A stretch of DNA of 64,000 bases from Asterella californica (lineage: Eukaryota; Streptophyta; Marchantiopsida; Marchantiales; Aytoniaceae). The stretch covers positions 15,934,001 through 15,998,000 of the forward strand of contig JAYKYS010000009.1 of the NCBI GenBank assembly GCA_036924285.1. The letters are read 5' to 3'. The translations under genes were made by a program, and so were the position numbers. Numbering within the stretch: the first letter of the stretch is position 1; every line of letters begins with the position of its first letter. Below, in pieces: positions 59,596 to 64,000 of this stretch. A model generated the notes under the pieces. The model saw nothing but the letters and a program-made list of their open reading frames with translations. It made no database searches and had not been told where the DNA came from.

Positions 59596-59829
59596 AGCGA
59601 TGAAAGAGGACACGTCTCCGCTGCATCAACTGAAGAAAACTTGGTAGCTTCGAGTAGCAGCACTGGTAGTGTTTCGCAGTTTGAAACTTATGGTCTAGGT
59701 AAACGAGGAAATCAGCTGGTGGCGCTAGCATCGGTGACAATAGCTGTTGGGTTATTTGTCTTAGGAAGATTCGGGGGCGCAACTCCGACCCTGCCGCAGT
59801 TCGCTGCTCAATCAAGCCCTTATGGCTAG
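59596..59829 (+). pseudogene. HCF164-like thioredoxin, N-terminal exon fragment
   Basis: An acceptor-like TGCAG at 59591-59595 opens a frame: a Ser-rich stretch (ENLVASSSSTGSVSQF), a basic patch (GKRGNQ), one membrane helix (LVALASVTIAVGLFVLGRF), then LPQFAAQSSPYG and a stop at 59827-59829. This mirrors the stroma-side/membrane N-terminus of HCF164, the thylakoid thioredoxin for cytochrome b6f assembly, up to its LPYEEAL region; the thioredoxin domain itself is absent. The LTR of element C starts 16 bp after the stop, so the gene was probably cut by that insertion. Assignment by memory of the Arabidopsis protein; moderate. Confidence 0.4.
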
Positions 59830-59844
59830 ATGGAGGTCTTACGT

Positions 59845-61686
59845 TGTCGTGTCGTGGACCGGCTCCTATCTAAAATTCAGACTTCGATGCTTGTCGCTCC
59901 GAAGACACTCATGAGAAAGACAAGCTAGGCCTCAGCTTACGGGCTTTTGGTATCATTTCGGATCTCTATTTTCATCGCATAGATGGGTAGAGCTCCTTGT
60001 CAGCTTTCCATAAGCACTTCATCTACTTCGTTTGGATGCCTAGTGGAGAAGTTACAAGACTCGAAAGATGGAGAAAACAAGCTAGCTCCCAGCTTACGAG
60101 TTTTTGGCACAACTTCGGATCTTCACGTTCATCACATAGATGGGTAGAGCTCGTTGTCAGCTTTCCATGGGCATCTTGTTTACTTCGTTTGGATATCTAG
60201 TGAAGAAGTTATGCGACTTGAAAGAAGGCAAAATCAAGCTAGGCCCAAGTTTACTTGCTGACTGGGTATTTGAGGCTTCAGGCGCTATATCAAAGACGCA
60301 AGGGGCCTGCTTCATTATTATTGAGAGAACTTCGTCGTACATAGACTGTGATAAGGGGGCAGCTTAGGGGCTAGCTTGCACCTGCGACCTGTCAACGGAC
60401 GATTCGGGAGATTTGGAGGTCCAATGCAAGCGCAAGACGTCGTTGGGTTCAGATCTGAGCAGGCTACGCACAGGTTAAGACGGTTTGGGAAGAGACGGAT
60501 CGGGGGATGTGTACTGAGAGAAATTGAGACACAGGAGGGAGATTTGGAGTTTTCAATTACCTGTGAAGGAGAGTTAGACCGTTCGGGTCATTCCGGAGTC
60601 CAAACTTGCTGTCCTTGGATCCATCGGGATCAGAACAACGAGTTCTACAGGAAATTGAAGACGATACAAAGTTTCATCGGACGGTTTGGGAGTTCTGAGT
60701 GAAATTGGCTCGCAGGGAAGCGCTTACATCAGATTTTCGTTCGCATGCGACCTGAGGTTGGGTTGTTCTTCACGATCGGTGCTTCATTCTTGGTGCCTAC
60801 GCGATCAAGGAGTCTTCATCTACGCATAGGAGAAGACAATACGTGGATTGGATTGTTGGTTTGGGTGTGGTGAGCAAGTTTGAGCCGCAAGGAGTTGATT
60901 TACGTCAGTTTTTTGCAACCTGCGACCAAATTTCTCGTGTGGTTTTCCAAGAGGAACTCCAAACGGCTTGTTTGGAGTCTTGTTGGGTTCAGGGTAGCTA
61001 GATCTACCTACCAGAGAAGACGGATATCAGTTTCGACGATCCGTTTGTGCGGTTTTAAGCCGCAGGGAGGAGTTTTTGAAGGTTCGGTCACTTGCGACCG
61101 AAAATCGGCGATATCTCGACTATCAGGAGTCGGATCTGAAGGTTTCTTGGGTTAACGGAGTCAGTGGAGGAGACCCTATCGACCTCTGAAGTCCGTTCGG
61201 CGAAGGAGGAAGTTCTCAGATAGAACTTTTTCGGTTTCTTCGCTACGGGTTTCGTTCTTTTGAGTTCGTTAGAGTTCTGGTTGGCTATATACAGCTTGTG
61301 GTAGCTAGCTTTAGCTAAGAACTTGTACATGGATGTGGTTTGGACTTGGGTTTGGATTGCGTGATACTGCTGTGGCTCTGCTTGTTAGCAAAGGGAAGTT
61401 TCTCTTGCTTTGAGTTACGTTTCGGTGTTTTTGAGTCAGAGTTGAGAATCATGGGTTGTTTTTAAGGGCTTTGAAGCAGGTTACAGACCGCTTTGGTCTA
61501 TTTTTCAGTTCTGTGCTCTTAGGAGGAAGAACTGGCAGTGTACATTTATTTGGAGTTAGTATATATCGCAACATTCATTTTTGTGGTTGTTTTTCTCTGT
61601 CTTCCCTCTGTTTCAGCACACAACATCTCCACAGCCAAGAACCTCACATTTTCCTGGACATCCTTCACACAATATCCGACACGACA
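59845..61686 (+). repeat. 5' LTR of gypsy element C
   Basis: 1842 bp with perfect 10-bp terminal inverted repeats, TGTCGTGTCG at the start and CGACACGACA at the end, followed by the conserved putative primer-binding site (GGTGAACTCGACGTGAA). It is colinear with the solo LTR at 25849-27743. The second LTR lies beyond the window. Confidence 0.85.
59921..60240. repeat. 157-bp tandem repeat inside the element C LTR
   Basis: CAAGCTAG recurs at 59921, 60078 and (as CAAGCTAGG) 60235, giving two full units and a third start. Shared blocks are GGGTAGAGCTC and TTGTCAGCTTTCCAT. The related solo LTR F appears to hold only one unit. Confidence 0.85.
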
Positions 61687-61763
61687 TCGGTGGTGAACTC
61701 GACGTGAAGGTCTGGGGTGGAGATTTCTTCTGTGTGTGAACTTGGAAGAAGAGATTGACAATC

Positions 61764-63641
61764 ATGAGTGGGGATGAGAAAGATGATGGAGATGGAGCTA
61801 GTGGTTCAGGTGGGTTGCTGAAGGTGCAGTTGGATCCGGCGATTGCATCGATGTTCCAAGCTTTCACTATGTTCTTACGGCAGCAACAATCTGATGAGCG
61901 GAAGGAAGCTTTGGCAACAAAGGCGCTACAAGCGGTGGTCAGCAGGATTGACCAGTTTGATGAGAGAGATGTCTCAAGATATCTGAGGCATTATGTGAAG
62001 GAGATGGAGCTGAACCGGGTCTCAGAAGATGAGATGATTGAGACGTTTGAGTTAGCAGCAGCTCCAGAGATTAGGGATCATGTTAAAATGCTAACGAAGC
62101 ATTTTAACAAGGATTGGGAGACGTTTGCTCGTGCCTTGATGGATGAGTACTTCTTGGAGGACTCTGATCGAGTCACCAAGAAGTCATTCTTGGAGTGGGT
62201 TGAGCAACCAAGGAAGGGTCTACAAGCTACTGAGTTGCTCAGAGAGTTTGAGAAGCAGTTTTCACGGCTGACGAGGATGGAGAAGTTGACGTTGCAATCC
62301 AACAAGATAGAGCTATTTCTTCGGGCTGCAGATGAGAAGTTGCAGGAGAAGCTAGAGGAACTTCTGGAAGACCGGGAGGAGGACGATGGATTGACCAGCA
62401 GCTGGAAGAAGGTTGAGGAAGCTGTTGGTCTGCTTACCAAGAGGGAGCGGAGACGAGAGAAGGTTCCTGTTAAGAGACTGATGCCAACACCTACAGCTAT
62501 AAACCCTGTTCCTGTAGTCCGACCAGTGGTTCCTGTTGCTAGACAGGTAATACCAGTTGCTCCAGTTGTTCCAGTTGTTCTAGTTGTTCAGGCACCTATG
62601 GTATCTCCGAAGAAGGATGATTCAAACCTTGAGGAGATTTTGCGTGGAATACGAGATCTGTAGATCAAGCTCACAAGATTGGAAGAGAAGGGGTCTACAA
62701 GCGGAGCAAGACCGGTTGAGAAGCAAGGTTGGATCCAGCGGTGTATCAGGTGCGATGGTACTGATCATCCGCGCAGAGATTGCAAGGAGTTCACTGATAT
62801 TCTGCAGCAAGGAGTGATCTTCTAGAAGGATGGGAAGGTAGCGCTTAGGGATACTGGTGTACTTCTTCAGACCAACTTTGGTAGAGGAGGGATGAAGAAG
62901 TTGGTTGAGGATCACTTATCAGCGCAAGCAGTTGCAATGGTGGAAGCTGGAACTTATGGCACAAGGGTTGAGGATCAAGCTGTGAGAGGTTTTAACGGGC
63001 AAGTTGAGCCAAGTGGATTGTGGTCATCTGCCATCTCTATGAAACAGAAAGGGAAGATGGCATGTGAGACGTTGCTGAGAACAGCTGCTACGATCCGCAA
63101 GGATACTGGATGGGAGGATCCGATAGAAGCTCTATCGGTGCATGCTTACATCGCCAAGAGCCAACACGAAGCGTTGTTGGAAGAGAAGAGAAGGCGAGAT
63201 TCAGAGGATGCAAGGGAAGGAACTTCTTCCAAGAGACAGACTCGAGGGGAGAGGGTTCGTCAAGAGCTTCAAGATGCAGGAGCTCAAGATCTACCGATGG
63301 ATGATGCTCCTTCTCCATCGAAAGTGAGAGCAAAGGAGTTTCAGAAGGAGAAGAGTAAGCCGGCTGCATACAAACTACAGTCGGACATTGAGGCTTCAAC
63401 AGACTTGAAGGGAGTCTTGGAAGATCACATTCTGAATGCGAAGGTGGAGTTTACCTTGAGAGAAGTGTTGGGTATTGCTAAGCGTGAGTTTCATGATGTC
63501 ATCATCGATGTCATCAAACGGAAGCGACAGATTACGAGTGAGACTGGTTTATTGCATGCCTTGGATACTAGAATGTCTGTGGATGAGGAGAGAGAGCTTG
63601 CAAAGTGCAGTGTTTATTCTCCAGAAGAAGAAAGAGATTGA
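61764..63641 (+). pseudogene. Element C gag
   Basis: One frame starting MSGDEKDDGDGASGSGG and broken by TAG at 62661 and TAG at about 62823, ending at TGA 63639-63641. It contains the gag domain (EAVGLLTKRERRREK), a Pro/Val-rich linker (about 62500-62600), an intact CCHC knuckle (CIRCDGTDHPRRDC, about 62737-62780) and the long C-terminal part with SVHAYIAKSQHEALLEEKRR. The start is the first ATG after the leader, at the same place as in element A. Stops make it unlikely to be active. It is the best-kept gag of the family here. Confidence 0.88.
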
Positions 63642-63689
63642 AGGCGCAGGGTACATTTTGAGGATGAAGAGGAGGATGAGAAGCAAAGT

Positions 63690-64000
63690 TCAAGTCTTAC
63701 AGTCACAGTCACTGGGCTCGAGCTACAATAGAGACGTTGGTGAGAATCGGAGACTTGGATGAGCCGGTGGTTGCTCTGATCGATCATGGATCAGAAATCA
63801 ACATCATGTCGAAAGAGTTGTACAAGAGAAAGAAGTGGTCGATCGACACAGAGCATGGGTGGGTCATCAGAGCAGCCAACAACACAAGAGGAGACTTGTA
63901 CGGAGCTTGTCCAGACATCAGAGTACGCGTAGGTGATGTTGCTATCGACCAAAACTTCTTTATTCAGGAAGCAACATCATACTCGCTCATTCTTGGTCAA
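63690..64000 (+). pseudogene. Element C retropepsin (Asp-His-Gly type), cut by the window end
   Basis: After a one-base frameshift from gag: SHWARATIETLVRIGDLDEP, ALIDHGSEINIMSKELY (about 63773-63825), then HGWVIRAANNTRGDLYGACP, and the window stops within SLILGQ. It has the same DHGSE active-site sequence as elements A, D and E. Confidence 0.85.

Larger units (their letters stand above)
59845..64000 (+). mobile_element. Ty3/gypsy element C, 5' part (runs off window)
   Basis: LTR, leader, gag and the beginning of protease, same family and order as element A. It breaks off inside the protease at the window end, so its pol and 3' LTR are not visible. Confidence 0.9.

Overview
This is a eukaryotic nuclear window from a land plant. 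Long intron-separated exons, clear plant organelle genes and heavy occupation by plant-type retroelements and MULE transposons show this; there is no sign of bacterial operons. A 43-nt 5' half of a mitochondrial-type tRNA-Ser(GCU), broken exactly where liverwort mitochondria carry a group II intron, suggests a bryophyte, possibly a liverwort. That placement is inference.

Region 1-13.1 kb is a three-deep nest of Ty3/gypsy elements. Element A (1872-10274, + strand, two LTRs of about 1.28 kb, 4-bp target duplication) sits inside the gag gene of element B (minus strand, LTR 10792-11896). B in turn interrupts the protease region of an older element D (minus strand, 11897-13085). Removing A rejoins B's gag in frame. 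A mitochondrial-derived tRNA half plus probable group II intron piece follows at 13.3-13.8 kb.

13.8-22 kb holds one apparently intact host gene, a four-exon plastid-type thioredoxin (16617-19252). 22.2-28.4 kb is a strongly decayed gypsy element (E) of the same family as A, C and D; its integrase is split by a 1.9-kb solo LTR (F). 28.4-41 kb is a patchwork: hairpin and tandem repeats, an OB-fold/RPA-like reading frame, decayed DEAH-helicase and nucleobase-transporter fragments, and a broken MuDR-type MULE on the minus strand. 41.2-44.6 kb carries a decayed reverse-transcriptase element ending in three hairpins.

44.7-51.6 kb is the most gene-like stretch. It holds a two-exon TIM8 gene (45155-45611), a five-exon YqgF/RuvX-type nuclease gene (49533-50930, minus strand), and a possible divergent small mitochondrial-protein gene. 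51.9-59.4 kb contains tandem repeats, a second, different MULE (53066-55.5 kb), a PPR fragment and a duplicated unidentified protein fragment. 59.6-64 kb contains an HCF164-like N-terminal exon followed at once by the 5' LTR (59845-61686) and gag-protease of gypsy element C, which runs off the window.

The three intact host genes all concern organelles: thioredoxin redox control, mitochondrial import, and a YqgF nuclease. They are scattered rather than organised as a pathway. All four elements of the A/C/D/E family share a retropepsin with an Asp-His-Gly motif instead of the usual Asp-Ser/Thr-Gly, the most distinctive molecular feature I found.
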